A DNA stretch of 19,436 nucleotides from Gammaproteobacteria bacterium. Its GTDB lineage: Bacteria; Pseudomonadota; Gammaproteobacteria; Granulosicoccales; Granulosicoccaceae. Under the pieces are notes generated by a model that saw only the letters and a list, made by a program, of their open reading frames with translations, did not search any database and was not told the DNA's origin. How positions within the stretch are numbered: position 1 is the stretch's first letter; each line of letters opens with the position of its first letter. Shown here in pieces: positions 1 to 6,762 of the stretch. The translations under genes were made by a program, and so were the position numbers. Location of the stretch: NCBI GenBank assembly GCA_020444765.1, contig JAGRHW010000018.1, positions 1 to 19,436 on the forward strand. The letters run 5' to 3'.

Positions 1-39
1 ATTGTCCCAGACAGAACCCGGCTTATGACCAACTCCATT
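1..39 (+). ncRNA. rnpB: RNase P RNA (rnpB), 3' end only
   Basis: This is the 3' terminus of the bacterial type A RNase P RNA, the catalytic RNA that trims 5' leaders from pre-tRNAs. Bases 10-26 read GACAGAACCCGGCTTAT, the near-invariant 3' segment I recall from E. coli M1 RNA, where it is also preceded by a CTGTCC-like stretch (here TTGTCC at 3-8). The bases after it (GACCAACTCC, 27-36) sit where the 3' strand of the terminal P1 helix lies in M1 RNA. The rest of the gene lies off the window, so the pairing partner cannot be checked and the exact 3' end is approximate. rnpB directly upstream of mraZ is a familiar arrangement in Pseudomonas-like gammaproteobacteria. Confidence 0.85.
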
Positions 40-58
40 CTTAATCGGCTTGCAGTCC

Positions 59-86
59 GACGCTTGTTTTTTGGTGATAAAGCGTC
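59..86 (+). terminator. Inverted repeat after rnpB, possible terminator or 3' processing structure
   Basis: GACGCTT (59-65) can pair perfectly with AAGCGTC (80-86) across a 14-nt loop that contains a T6 run (67-72). It lies about 20 nt past the end of rnpB, where a terminator would be expected. It is not a classical intrinsic terminator, because the T run is inside the loop and not after the stem. An alternative short stem, TCGG (45-48) with CCGA (57-60), sits 6 nt before the same T run. Either could end rnpB transcription. Confidence 0.35.
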
Positions 87-149
87 TGTCAAGGCCTAGT
101 GTCAAAGTTTTGTAACAAATTGTGTCCATATCCTGTGGCGCAAGGCAAA

Positions 150-292
150 ACGTTCTCCTTTTTTTTCTAAAGCCAAATCTAGCTTGATTTTCTAATACGC
201 TGAAAAATAAGCTATTGCTGTGCGTGTTATTTTTCTATGAACGTTCTCTAACTCTTTGTCTCATAAGAAAAAATCCCTGTTACGTTCTCCTT
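150..292 (+). repeat. Three direct copies of ACGTTCTC upstream of Pmra
   Basis: The 11-mer ACGTTCTCCTT occurs at 150-160 and again at 282-292, and its first 8 bases occur at 241-248. The copies start 91 and 41 nt apart, all on the + strand. The last copy ends 7 nt before the -35 hexamer of the mraZ promoter. Repetition in one orientation beside a promoter suggests binding sites for an unidentified regulator, but the AT-rich context raises the odds of chance matches. Confidence 0.4.
180..214. repeat. AT-rich inverted repeat (hairpin) upstream of mraZ
   Basis: TAGCTTGATTTTC (180-192) can pair with GAAAAATAAGCTA (202-214) over a 9-nt loop. The stem is 13 bp long, with one G-U pair (186/208) and one mismatch (187/207). 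A T-rich stretch follows at 228-234. It could be a weak terminator for read-through from rnpB or a protein-binding site. The stem has few GC pairs, so strong termination is unlikely. Confidence 0.35.
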
Positions 293-299
293 AATTACC

Positions 300-328
300 T
301 TGATCTTGAGAGGGTGAATCAATATAGT
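300..328 (+). promoter_or_regulatory. Sigma-70-type promoter of the dcw operon (Pmra)
   Basis: A -35 element TTGATC (300-305) and a -10 element TATAGT (323-328) are separated by exactly 17 nt. They match the TTGACA and TATAAT consensus at 4/6 and 5/6 positions. Transcription would start near 334-336, giving a leader of about 67 nt before the mraZ ATG at 402. It lies immediately upstream of the GTGGG box array, the arrangement expected for an mraZ promoter under MraZ autoregulation. This is the best promoter I can see ahead of the long co-directional run from mraZ to ftsA. Confidence 0.65.
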
Positions 329-376
329 GTCGCCCAGTGGGAGAAAGTAGTAAAAAGTGGGAAATTATGGGTTTTA
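327..376 (+). promoter_or_regulatory. MraZ operator: 10-nt-phased GTGGG boxes
   Basis: Boxes start every 10 nt: GTGTC at 327, GTGGGA at 337, a degenerate GTAGTA at 347, GTGGGA at 357 and ATGGGT at 367. MraZ from E. coli is known to bind direct TGGGN repeats separated by 5 nt, that is, one per 10 nt or about one helical turn. The three clear TGGG cores here (338, 358, 368) fit that period, with one weak unit filling position 348. The array spans the predicted transcription start and early leader, where bound MraZ would block initiation. Binding itself is inferred. Confidence 0.7.
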
Positions 377-401
377 AAGGTTAGGCGGAACGGCAACGAC
401 C

Positions 402-860
402 ATGTTCCGCGGACTATCAGCTCTGAATCTGGACGATAAGGGTCGATTGGCTTTGCCGTCGAAGTATCGTGAGCGGCTGTCCGTGGAAGAATCCGGTGAC
501 ATGGTGGTGACGGTCGATCTGAAAAAATGCCTGCTGCTTTATCCGACCTCGGAATGGGAAATCGTCGAAGAGCGCTTTGCCGCGCTGCCGGCTTTTGATG
601 TCCAGGCGCAGGCGGTGAAAAGCCTGTACACCAACTTTGCCACCGAGGTAAAGCTGGACAAAGGCGGGCGAATCCTGATTCCGCAAGTCCTTCGCGAGCA
701 CGCGCAACTGGATAAAAAAGTATTTCTCTCGGGGCAGGGGAAAAAATTCGAGATCTGGAGTGAAGAGAACTGGAACGAGGATCTCAAGCGAATTACTAAA
801 GAAGTAGGCAGCATCGACTGGGCCAACGTCAGTGATTCGCTCAAACAACTATCGATTTAA
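402..860 (+). CDS. mraZ: Transcriptional regulator MraZ
   Basis: MraZ is the DNA-binding regulator encoded first in dcw clusters; in E. coli it represses its own operon. The 152-residue product has the two tandem AbrB/SpoVT-like half-domains of the family, each with its DxxxR signature: D11-R15, followed by LALP, and D86-R90, followed by ILIP. Length matches the family (about 143-152). The ATG at 402 is preceded by AGGCGGA at 383-389, a rather distant ribosome site. The gene sits about 67 nt downstream of the predicted start site and directly after the phased GTGGG boxes that are its likely operator. A 104-nt gap with no visible gene or clear hairpin separates it from rsmH. Confidence 0.96.
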   Translation: MFRGLSALNLDDKGRLALPSKYRERLSVEESGDMVVTVDLKKCLLLYPTSEWEIVEERFAALPAFDVQAQAVKSLYTNFATEVKLDKGGRILIPQVLREHAQLDKKVFLSGQGKKFEIWSEENWNEDLKRITKEVGSIDWANVSDSLKQLSI

Positions 861-964
861 TTCTGGCGGTTGGCTGTATTCGGTAAGTTTCGTTTCTTTC
901 CGGGGCCGGTCCGTTGCGGAAAAAAAGTGTCGGGACGGCGCGTCTTAAACGTTTGGGGCTAGCA

Positions 965-1897
965 ATGCAATCACACGGAACACATGTTCCAGTCTTGCTC
1001 GATGAGGCAATCGAGGCATTGGCGATACGGCCCGACGGATGCTACCTGGATGCTACTTACGGACGCGGGGGACATTCTTGTCAAATTATGAAAAGCCTGG
1101 GTATAGAGGGTTTTTTGTACGCAATTGATCGAGATCCGGTGGCTGTCGATCAGGCCCGCCAGCGATTTGCCGATGACGCCCGTTTTCGGATTTTTCAAAT
1201 GAACTTTGCCGACATCGCTGTGCTTGCCGAGACCGAGGGTTTGCGTCACGCGCTCGATGGCGTGCTGGTAGATCTCGGTGTTTCCTCGCCGCAGCTCGAT
1301 GAGGCAGGAAGAGGGTTCAGCTTTATAAAGGATGGTCCGTTGGATATGCGCATGGACCCGTCAGCCGGTGAGACGGCCGCGGCGTGGTTAAAACGGGCGG
1401 ATGTGAGTGAAATGATCCAGGTGTTCAAGGACTATGGCGAGGAGCGTTTTGCGGGCAGAATCGCCCGAGCGATCGACCGTCAGCGCAGGGAGTCGGAAAT
1501 CGTTTCGACCGGGCAGCTGGCCGAAATTGTCAAGCAGGCTCACCCGAAGTGGGAGCGAGGCAAGCATCCGGCGACACGTGTTTTTCAGGCTATTCGTATT
1601 CACATAAACGGCGAGCTCGAAGCCCTGAAAACCTTTTTGCAGAACGTTGCCCAGCTGCTCAAAACCGGTGGCCGGCTGGTGGTCATCAGCTTTCATTCAC
1701 TGGAAGACCGAATCGTCAAACGCTTCATGCGTAGTGGTTTTAATGTGCAGACCGTACCGCGTAACCTGCCTTTGCCGGCTCAGTTGGAACATCCGTTTCG
1801 TGTGATAGCCAAGCCCGTGTATCCGGGTGAAAAGGAAGTGCAGAACAATCCGCGCGCACGCAGTTCCGTGTTGAGGGTCGCTGAAAAATGCATCTGA
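965..1897 (+). CDS. rsmH: 16S rRNA (cytosine-1402-N4)-methyltransferase RsmH (MraW)
   Basis: RsmH methylates N4 of C1402 in the decoding centre of 16S rRNA using S-adenosylmethionine. The 310-residue product carries the family's opening HxPVLLDEAI (residues 7-16), the SAM-binding motif DATYGRGGHS (29-38), AIDRDP, the VDLGVSSPQLD block, VISFHSLEDR near the C-terminus and a terminal NPRARSSVLRVAEK. E. coli RsmH is 313 residues. I chose ATG 965, preceded by GGGG at 955-958, because homologues begin just before the HTPVLLDE block. An in-frame TTG at 914 would add 17 residues unlike the family. The end overlaps ftsL by 10 nt. Confidence 0.95.
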   Translation: MQSHGTHVPVLLDEAIEALAIRPDGCYLDATYGRGGHSCQIMKSLGIEGFLYAIDRDPVAVDQARQRFADDARFRIFQMNFADIAVLAETEGLRHALDGVLVDLGVSSPQLDEAGRGFSFIKDGPLDMRMDPSAGETAAAWLKRADVSEMIQVFKDYGEERFAGRIARAIDRQRRESEIVSTGQLAEIVKQAHPKWERGKHPATRVFQAIRIHINGELEALKTFLQNVAQLLKTGGRLVVISFHSLEDRIVKRFMRSGFNVQTVPRNLPLPAQLEHPFRVIAKPVYPGEKEVQNNPRARSSVLRVAEKCI

Positions 1898-2166
1898 ATA
1901 AAAACCTGGTGATCTGGATTGCTTCGTTGATGGTGGTAAACGCCTGTATGGCGTTTGCGGTCGTTTATGCCAAGCAGAAATCCCGCGCCTATCACATCGA
2001 AGTGAGTCAGCTGCGTATGATGGCTGATGATATGGATATTGAGTGGGGGCGATTGCAGCTTGAAGAGGGGGCGCTTTCGGAGTACGGACGCGTGGCGCGC
2101 ATAGCCAGCGACAAACTCGGCATGCGAGTGCCGGTCGCTTCGGAAGTCCGGTTGGTGCTTGAATGA
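1888..2166 (+). CDS. ftsL: Cell division protein FtsL
   Basis: FtsL is a small bitopic divisome protein that pairs with FtsB and FtsQ and helps activate FtsW-FtsI. The 92-residue product has a cytoplasmic tail of only about 6 residues, one hydrophobic helix (about 7-28), then a periplasmic segment (about 29-75) of coiled-coil character, and a conserved-looking end (ARIASDKLGMRVP) typical of FtsL. It is shorter than E. coli FtsL (121), mainly in the cytoplasmic tail. Primary sequence is poorly conserved in this family, so position between rsmH and ftsI is strong supporting evidence. The ATG overlaps the rsmH end, with GAGGG at 1873-1877 as ribosome site, and the stop overlaps ftsI as ATGA. Confidence 0.92.
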   Translation: MHLNKNLVIWIASLMVVNACMAFAVVYAKQKSRAYHIEVSQLRMMADDMDIEWGRLQLEEGALSEYGRVARIASDKLGMRVPVASEVRLVLE

Positions 2167-3902
2167 GTCAGAAACGGGCCAAAGACAGGGCGTCCGGTAG
2201 ACGGAATTTCGTCCTGTTTCTGTTCTTCTGTTTAACGGTCGGTCTGGTCGTGCGGGCCGGTTATCTGCAAATCTATAACTATAAATTTTTACGTGAACAG
2301 GGACAGGCCAGGCAAAACCGGGTGATTGAAATTCCCGCCCATCGTGGTGCTATTGTGGATCGTAATGGCGCGCCTTTGGCGGTCAGTACGCCGATCGATA
2401 CTGTCTGGGCGGTACCTGAGGAAATGGAGGCCGGCCGTCAATCCTGGGGGCAATTGGCTGATATTCTTGATTACGAGCCGCAAGCGTTTGCCGAAAGGAT
2501 CGATGCCGCGAAAGAGCGGGGTCGGGAGTTTTTGTATCTCCGTCGGCAGGTGCAGCCCGATGTGTCCGAGCAGGTTTCCATACTTGATGTGCCGGGTGTT
2601 TCAAAAATGCGCGAGTACGCCCGTTATTATCCGGCTCGTGACGCTTTCTCGCACGTGGTGGGTTTTACCAACGTCGATGGTAAAGGGGTCGAGGGGCTCG
2701 AGCTTTCCTACGACAGCAACTGGCTGAATGGTGAGCCCGGCAAACGCCGTGTCGTCAGGGATCTGGCCAAGCGCGAAATAGAGAGTCTCGAGGTGATCCG
2801 GCAGGCCAGCCCCGGCAAGGATTTGCAACTGAGTCTGGACAGGCGTCTGCAATATCAGGCGCATATTGCACTTGATGAGGCTGTCAGAAGCAATAAGGCC
2901 GCTTCCGGATCCCTGGTGGTGATGGATGTGAAAACAGGCGAAATTCTGGCCATGACCAACGCGCCTGCCTACAACCCCAACAACGCTAACGAGCGGACAG
3001 ACAGCGCCAGAAAGAGAAACCGCGCGGTGATCGATCAGTTTGAACCGGGCTCGACCATGAAGCCGTTCACGATCGCGGCCGCGCTGGAATCCGGCAAATT
3101 CAAGCCTGATGATATTGTCTACACGTCACCCGGATACTACAAGCTTGGCCGTTATGAGATACGTGACAGCAAAGACTACGGTTGGCTCGATTTGCGCGGA
3201 ATTATCAAAAAGTCCAGTAATGTTGGCGTAACAAAAGTTGCGCAGCAACTCGATCCCGAGCAGATGTGGAGTGTTTACGATCGTTTTGGTTTTGGTCGGC
3301 CGCCCGGTAGTGAGTTTCCCGGTGAAGTTGCCGGTATGTTGAATCATTCGTCCCTGTGGCATGCGGTGGAACAGACCACGCTGTCGTACGGTTATGGACT
3401 TGCAGTATCGGTCATGCAGTTGACACGTGCCTATGCCGCTATCGCCAACGGCGGGGTAATGCCCCAGGTGTCTTTTATCAAACGAGAAGACGCGGGCCGT
3501 GACAGGGGTGTGCGGGTTATCTCCAAAGAAACGGCAAGCAGGGTTGCAAACATGCTTGAGTCCGTGGTCAGCTCGGAAGGAACCGGCGCCAGGGCGAAGG
3601 TGCCTGGCTACCGGGTGGCCGGCAAGACCGGTACGTCCTACAAATCACATTCCGGTGGTTATGACGAAGAGAGCTATATTTCGTTGTTTGCCGGGTTTGC
3701 GCCGGTCAGTAATCCACGCCTGGCCATGGTTGTTGTGCTGCATGATCCCTCCGCCGGCGAGCATTACGGTGGGCAGGTCGCGGCACCGGTATTTGCCAAG
3801 GTGATGGGCGATGCGTTGCGTATATTTGGCGTCAAGCCTGACGACTGGGGCTCGCTGGCTTCGCAGGTCGTGGACACAATCGAACTGGAGAATGCCCTGT
3901 GA
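2163..3902 (+). CDS. ftsI: Septal peptidoglycan transpeptidase FtsI (PBP3)
   Basis: FtsI is the class B penicillin-binding protein that cross-links septal peptidoglycan and works with the FtsW polymerase. The 579-residue product has a short basic cytoplasmic tail, one membrane helix (about 15-32), a PBP dimerisation region (about 55-205, including RGAIVDRNG at 61-69) and a transpeptidase domain. All three penicillin-binding motifs are present: S297-T-M-K300 with the acylated serine, S351-S-N353, and K488-T-G490. Length is close to E. coli FtsI (588). It starts at an ATGA overlap with ftsL and ends in a GTGA overlap with murE. Motifs and context leave little doubt. Confidence 0.98.
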   Translation: MSQKRAKDRASGRRNFVLFLFFCLTVGLVVRAGYLQIYNYKFLREQGQARQNRVIEIPAHRGAIVDRNGAPLAVSTPIDTVWAVPEEMEAGRQSWGQLADILDYEPQAFAERIDAAKERGREFLYLRRQVQPDVSEQVSILDVPGVSKMREYARYYPARDAFSHVVGFTNVDGKGVEGLELSYDSNWLNGEPGKRRVVRDLAKREIESLEVIRQASPGKDLQLSLDRRLQYQAHIALDEAVRSNKAASGSLVVMDVKTGEILAMTNAPAYNPNNANERTDSARKRNRAVIDQFEPGSTMKPFTIAAALESGKFKPDDIVYTSPGYYKLGRYEIRDSKDYGWLDLRGIIKKSSNVGVTKVAQQLDPEQMWSVYDRFGFGRPPGSEFPGEVAGMLNHSSLWHAVEQTTLSYGYGLAVSVMQLTRAYAAIANGGVMPQVSFIKREDAGRDRGVRVISKETASRVANMLESVVSSEGTGARAKVPGYRVAGKTGTSYKSHSGGYDEESYISLFAGFAPVSNPRLAMVVVLHDPSAGEHYGGQVAAPVFAKVMGDALRIFGVKPDDWGSLASQVVDTIELENAL

Positions 3903-5410
3903 TGTCGGGCAGTGCTTCATCGGCAATGACATTGGGCGAGTTGTTCAGCGGTTTCGCCCTGTTATCCGCTGACCATGCCGGGCGGCAGGTTGCGGGCCTG
4001 ACGCTCGATAGCAGAAAGTCCGGGTGCGATTTCGTTTATTTCGCCTTGTCGGGAAAAAGCACCCACGGCTTGCGTTATGTCGATGATGTGATCGCAGCCG
4101 GTGCGCTGGCCATCGCCGTCGATGCCGACGATCCACAATTGACCGACGCGCTGACAAAACACATCTCCTCGCGGGCGCTATTGATTCGGGTGACGGACTT
4201 GTCTGCCGTGGTTGGTGAGCTGGCGGCGCGTTATTACGGTAACTCGCGGGACGGTCTCACTGTCATAGGGGTGACCGGTACGGATGGCAAGACCTCGGTG
4301 AGTCATTGTATCGCACAGGCGCTGAATGCCTCCGGACGCCCGACCGGTTTGGTCGGAACGCTGGGCTGGGGCCTGCCCGGTAATTTGCATAAATCCGACA
4401 TGACCACGCCGGATCCGGTGGAGCTGCACCGCCAGCTCGCCGAGATTCGCCGCGCCGGGGCCGCCTATGCGTGTATGGAAGTTTCATCGCACGCGCTCGA
4501 TCAGGGGCGTGTTAACGGTATAGGTTTCGAGGTTGCAGTATTTACCAATCTTGCCAGAGACCACCTTGATTACCACGGAACCGTGGAGCACTACGGGCGA
4601 GCCAAGCAGCGCTTGTTTGAAAAGGAAGGCCTGTCTGCGGTGGTGATCAATGCCGATGACGCGTTTGGCCGGCATCTCTTGAAGTCCACCCTTGCGCCGG
4701 TGCGCCCGGTGGCTTACGCCATCGATCAGGATGCGGATGTTTTTGCTGAGTCGGTAACAGAAACGGTCTCCGGGCTTGTGTTGCTGATCCGTCACGCCGG
4801 CAAACGGATGTCGGTCGAGTCGCGTCTTGTCGGACGCTTCAATGCCTACAATATCCTGGCGGCCTTCGGTGTTCTGAGTGCGCTGGGGCTGGCCGATGAA
4901 GAAATTGCCGAAGCGCTGGCTTCTTTGCAGCCGGTCGAGGGGCGTATGGAAAAATTTGCCGCTGCAGGCAAACCCACCGTCATCGTCGATTTTGCGCATA
5001 CGCCCCAGGCCTTGGCGCTTGTATTGGGCGAACTGAAGAAATATTGCAAAGGCGAGCTCTGGTGCGTATTTGGCTGTGGCGGTGACCGCGACAAGGGCAA
5101 GCGCGCAGAAATGGGGCGGGCGGCGGAAGCGCTTGCCGACCAGGTCGTGGTAACGAACGACAACCCCCGCACCGAAGACCCGCAGGCCATCGCTGATGAA
5201 ATTCTGGAAGGTTTTACCGATGCCGCGTGCGCTACGGTGATACTCGACCGCGCCGCGGCTATTGAGTATGCAATCGATCAGGCGGGTGCTGAAGACTGGG
5301 TTGCCGTGGCAGGCAAGGGGCATGAGGATTACCAGATATTCGGCGCACAACGGCTGCCTTTCAGTGACCGGGCGGTTGTTCAGGCCTCATTGGGAGTGGC
5401 CGCACCATGA
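3899..5410 (+). CDS. murE: UDP-MurNAc-L-Ala-D-Glu:meso-diaminopimelate ligase MurE
   Basis: MurE adds the third amino acid to the cytoplasmic peptidoglycan precursor in an ATP-dependent step. The 503-residue product has an N-terminal UDP-binding domain, a central ATPase domain with GTDGKT (127-132), a K236 in YGRAKQRLF that corresponds to the carbamylated lysine, and a C-terminal ligase domain. DNPR at 421-424 is the signature of enzymes that use meso-diaminopimelate, not lysine. The usual VDYAHTP reads VDFAHTP (363-369), a mild change. The start is ambiguous: GTG 3899 lies 8 nt after GGAG and overlaps the ftsI stop, while the next codon is ATG 3902. It overlaps murF as ATGA. Confidence 0.97.
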   Translation: MMSGSASSAMTLGELFSGFALLSADHAGRQVAGLTLDSRKSGCDFVYFALSGKSTHGLRYVDDVIAAGALAIAVDADDPQLTDALTKHISSRALLIRVTDLSAVVGELAARYYGNSRDGLTVIGVTGTDGKTSVSHCIAQALNASGRPTGLVGTLGWGLPGNLHKSDMTTPDPVELHRQLAEIRRAGAAYACMEVSSHALDQGRVNGIGFEVAVFTNLARDHLDYHGTVEHYGRAKQRLFEKEGLSAVVINADDAFGRHLLKSTLAPVRPVAYAIDQDADVFAESVTETVSGLVLLIRHAGKRMSVESRLVGRFNAYNILAAFGVLSALGLADEEIAEALASLQPVEGRMEKFAAAGKPTVIVDFAHTPQALALVLGELKKYCKGELWCVFGCGGDRDKGKRAEMGRAAEALADQVVVTNDNPRTEDPQAIADEILEGFTDAACATVILDRAAAIEYAIDQAGAEDWVAVAGKGHEDYQIFGAQRLPFSDRAVVQASLGVAAP

Positions 5411-6762
5411 ACATGCGTTTGTCAGAGCTGGCGGGTAACGGACTTGGTGTATTGCTCGGTGATGATGTTTCGGTCAGTGGAGTCAGCATAGATACACGTA
5501 CCGTTGCCAAAGGCAATCTGTTTTTTGCGATCAAGGGACCGCGATTTGATGGACACGCGTTTTGCCGGGAAGCATCGGAAAAAGGCGCCGCTGCGGTAGT
5601 AGTCGAGCAGGATGTTGATGCGTCGGTGCCGATGTTGAAGGTGGCGGATACGCGACAGGCTCTGAAAGATATCGCCGCATTCTGGCGGCAAAAATTCAGT
5701 TTGCCGGTGGTGGCGGTAACGGGAAGTAACGGCAAGACCACGGTCAAGGAAATGATTGCCTGCATCTTTACCGGGCGTGGTGAAGCCTTGGCCACTCAGG
5801 GTAACCTCAACAATGAGCTGGGTGTGCCACTGACCTTGTTCCGTTTGAATGATGCGTGCAATTACGCGGTGATCGAAATCGGCGCAAATCACCCGGGTGA
5901 AATCGAATCGATCGTAGACCTGGTCAAACCTCAAGTCAGTGTCATCACCATGATCGGGCCCACGCACCTTGAGGGGTTTGGTTCTTTACAGGGTGTGGTG
6001 AAAGCCAAGGCAGAAATCTTTTCCGGGCTGGATGCAAATGGCATCGCTGTTATCAACCGTGATGACCGGTTTTACAATGATATGAGCGCACTGACCGGCG
6101 GACGCCGCGTTTGTTCCTTCGGTTTTGCACAGGATGCGACAGTTCGCGGTGATTATTCAAAGGGTCGATTCACGATAACAGTTGATAATCAGTCCGTATC
6201 TGTTGATCTCAAGGTTCTTGGAAGGCACAACCGCCAGAATGCACTGGCCGCTGCTGCAGCTTGCTTAGCCTGTAGTTTCTCCCTTGAAGAAATTCAACAG
6301 GGTCTGGAAAAAATGTTGCCCGTGCCTGGGCGGTTGCAAAGACGTCCGGAAGTCACCGGCTATCAGCTGATCGACGATACCTATAACGCAAGCCCATCAT
6401 CAGTGATGGCTGCCATTGATGTGCTGGCGGAGCAGCCGGGGGAGCGTTGCCTTGTTCTGGGCGATATGAAGGAGCTGGGTGAAAAGGTGGATGAATTACA
6501 TTTCCAGATTGGCGACTATGCCAAAAAGGCCGGCGTCGACCTGTTGTTATGCACCGGAGAACACGTTGCCCATGCTGTTGACGCATTTGGACCGTCACAA
6601 GGTTTTCTTGCCGACAATATGGAATCCCTTGTAAAAGAATTTGAGAAAAAAGTGCCGCGGCAGTGCAATGTACTTGTCAAGGGCTCGCGTTCGTCACATA
6701 TGGAAAACTTTATTGAAGGGCTGCTCGCCGGTCGCCCGCATGCAGGAGGTCATACACAGTGA
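5407..6762 (+). CDS. murF: UDP-MurNAc-tripeptide:D-Ala-D-Ala ligase MurF
   Basis: MurF joins the D-Ala-D-Ala dipeptide made by DdlB to the UDP-MurNAc-tripeptide, completing the pentapeptide precursor in the cytoplasm. The 451-residue product shows the Mur ligase three-domain plan: an N-terminal substrate domain, an ATPase domain with GSNGKTT (106-112) and the MurF-typical [14 protein letters not shown] stretch (131-144), and a C-terminal domain entered by LGRHNRQNA (271-279) and [10 protein letters not shown] (323-332). Length matches E. coli MurF (452). ATG 5407 overlaps the murE stop, with GGGAG at 5392-5396. The stop overlaps the mraY GTG. Motifs separate it clearly from the other Mur ligases here. 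Confidence 0.97.
   Translation: MNMRLSELAGNGLGVLLGDDVSVSGVSIDTRTVAKGNLFFAIKGPRFDGHAFCREASEKGAAAVVVEQDVDASVPMLKVADTRQALKDIAAFWRQKFSLPVVAVTGSNGKTTVKEMIACIFTGRGEALATQGNLNNELGVPLTLFRLNDACNYAVIEIGANHPGEIESIVDLVKPQVSVITMIGPTHLEGFGSLQGVVKAKAEIFSGLDANGIAVINRDDRFYNDMSALTGGRRVCSFGFAQDATVRGDYSKGRFTITVDNQSVSVDLKVLGRHNRQNALAAAAACLACSFSLEEIQQGLEKMLPVPGRLQRRPEVTGYQLIDDTYNASPSSVMAAIDVLAEQPGERCLVLGDMKELGEKVDELHFQIGDYAKKAGVDLLLCTGEHVAHAVDAFGPSQGFLADNMESLVKEFEKKVPRQCNVLVKGSRSSHMENFIEGLLAGRPHAGGHTQ

Larger units (their letters stand above)
87..299. other. AT-rich non-coding region upstream of Pmra
   Basis: I see no convincing gene here. The region is markedly richer in A and T than the coding part of the window, with runs of T (159-166, 231-234) and of A (204-207, 268-272). 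It contains the ACGTTCTC repeats and the 180-214 inverted repeat listed separately, a short palindrome TTTGT-A-ACAAA (109-119), and two TGTCAA copies 13 nt apart (87-92, 100-105). A reading frame that opens at 215 runs through the promoter and into mraZ and looks spurious. The high AT content is compatible with an UP-element-like or regulator-binding region for the mraZ promoter, but that is inference. Confidence 0.6.

Noticed and set aside
215..439. 74-codon + strand frame upstream of and overlapping mraZ
   Set aside because: It runs through the promoter, the phased GTGGG boxes and the start of mraZ in another frame. It has no ribosome site and no recognisable protein features.
914..964. Longer rsmH from TTG 914
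   Set aside because: The 17 extra residues are not family-like. ATG 965 lies just before the conserved HxPVLLDE start and has a GGGG site upstream.
4484..5350. Long antisense frame (288 codons) opposite murE, and similar ones opposite mraY and ftsZ
   Set aside because: These are shadows of GC-rich coding sequence. Their translations show no domain or motif, while the + strand genes have complete conserved motifs.
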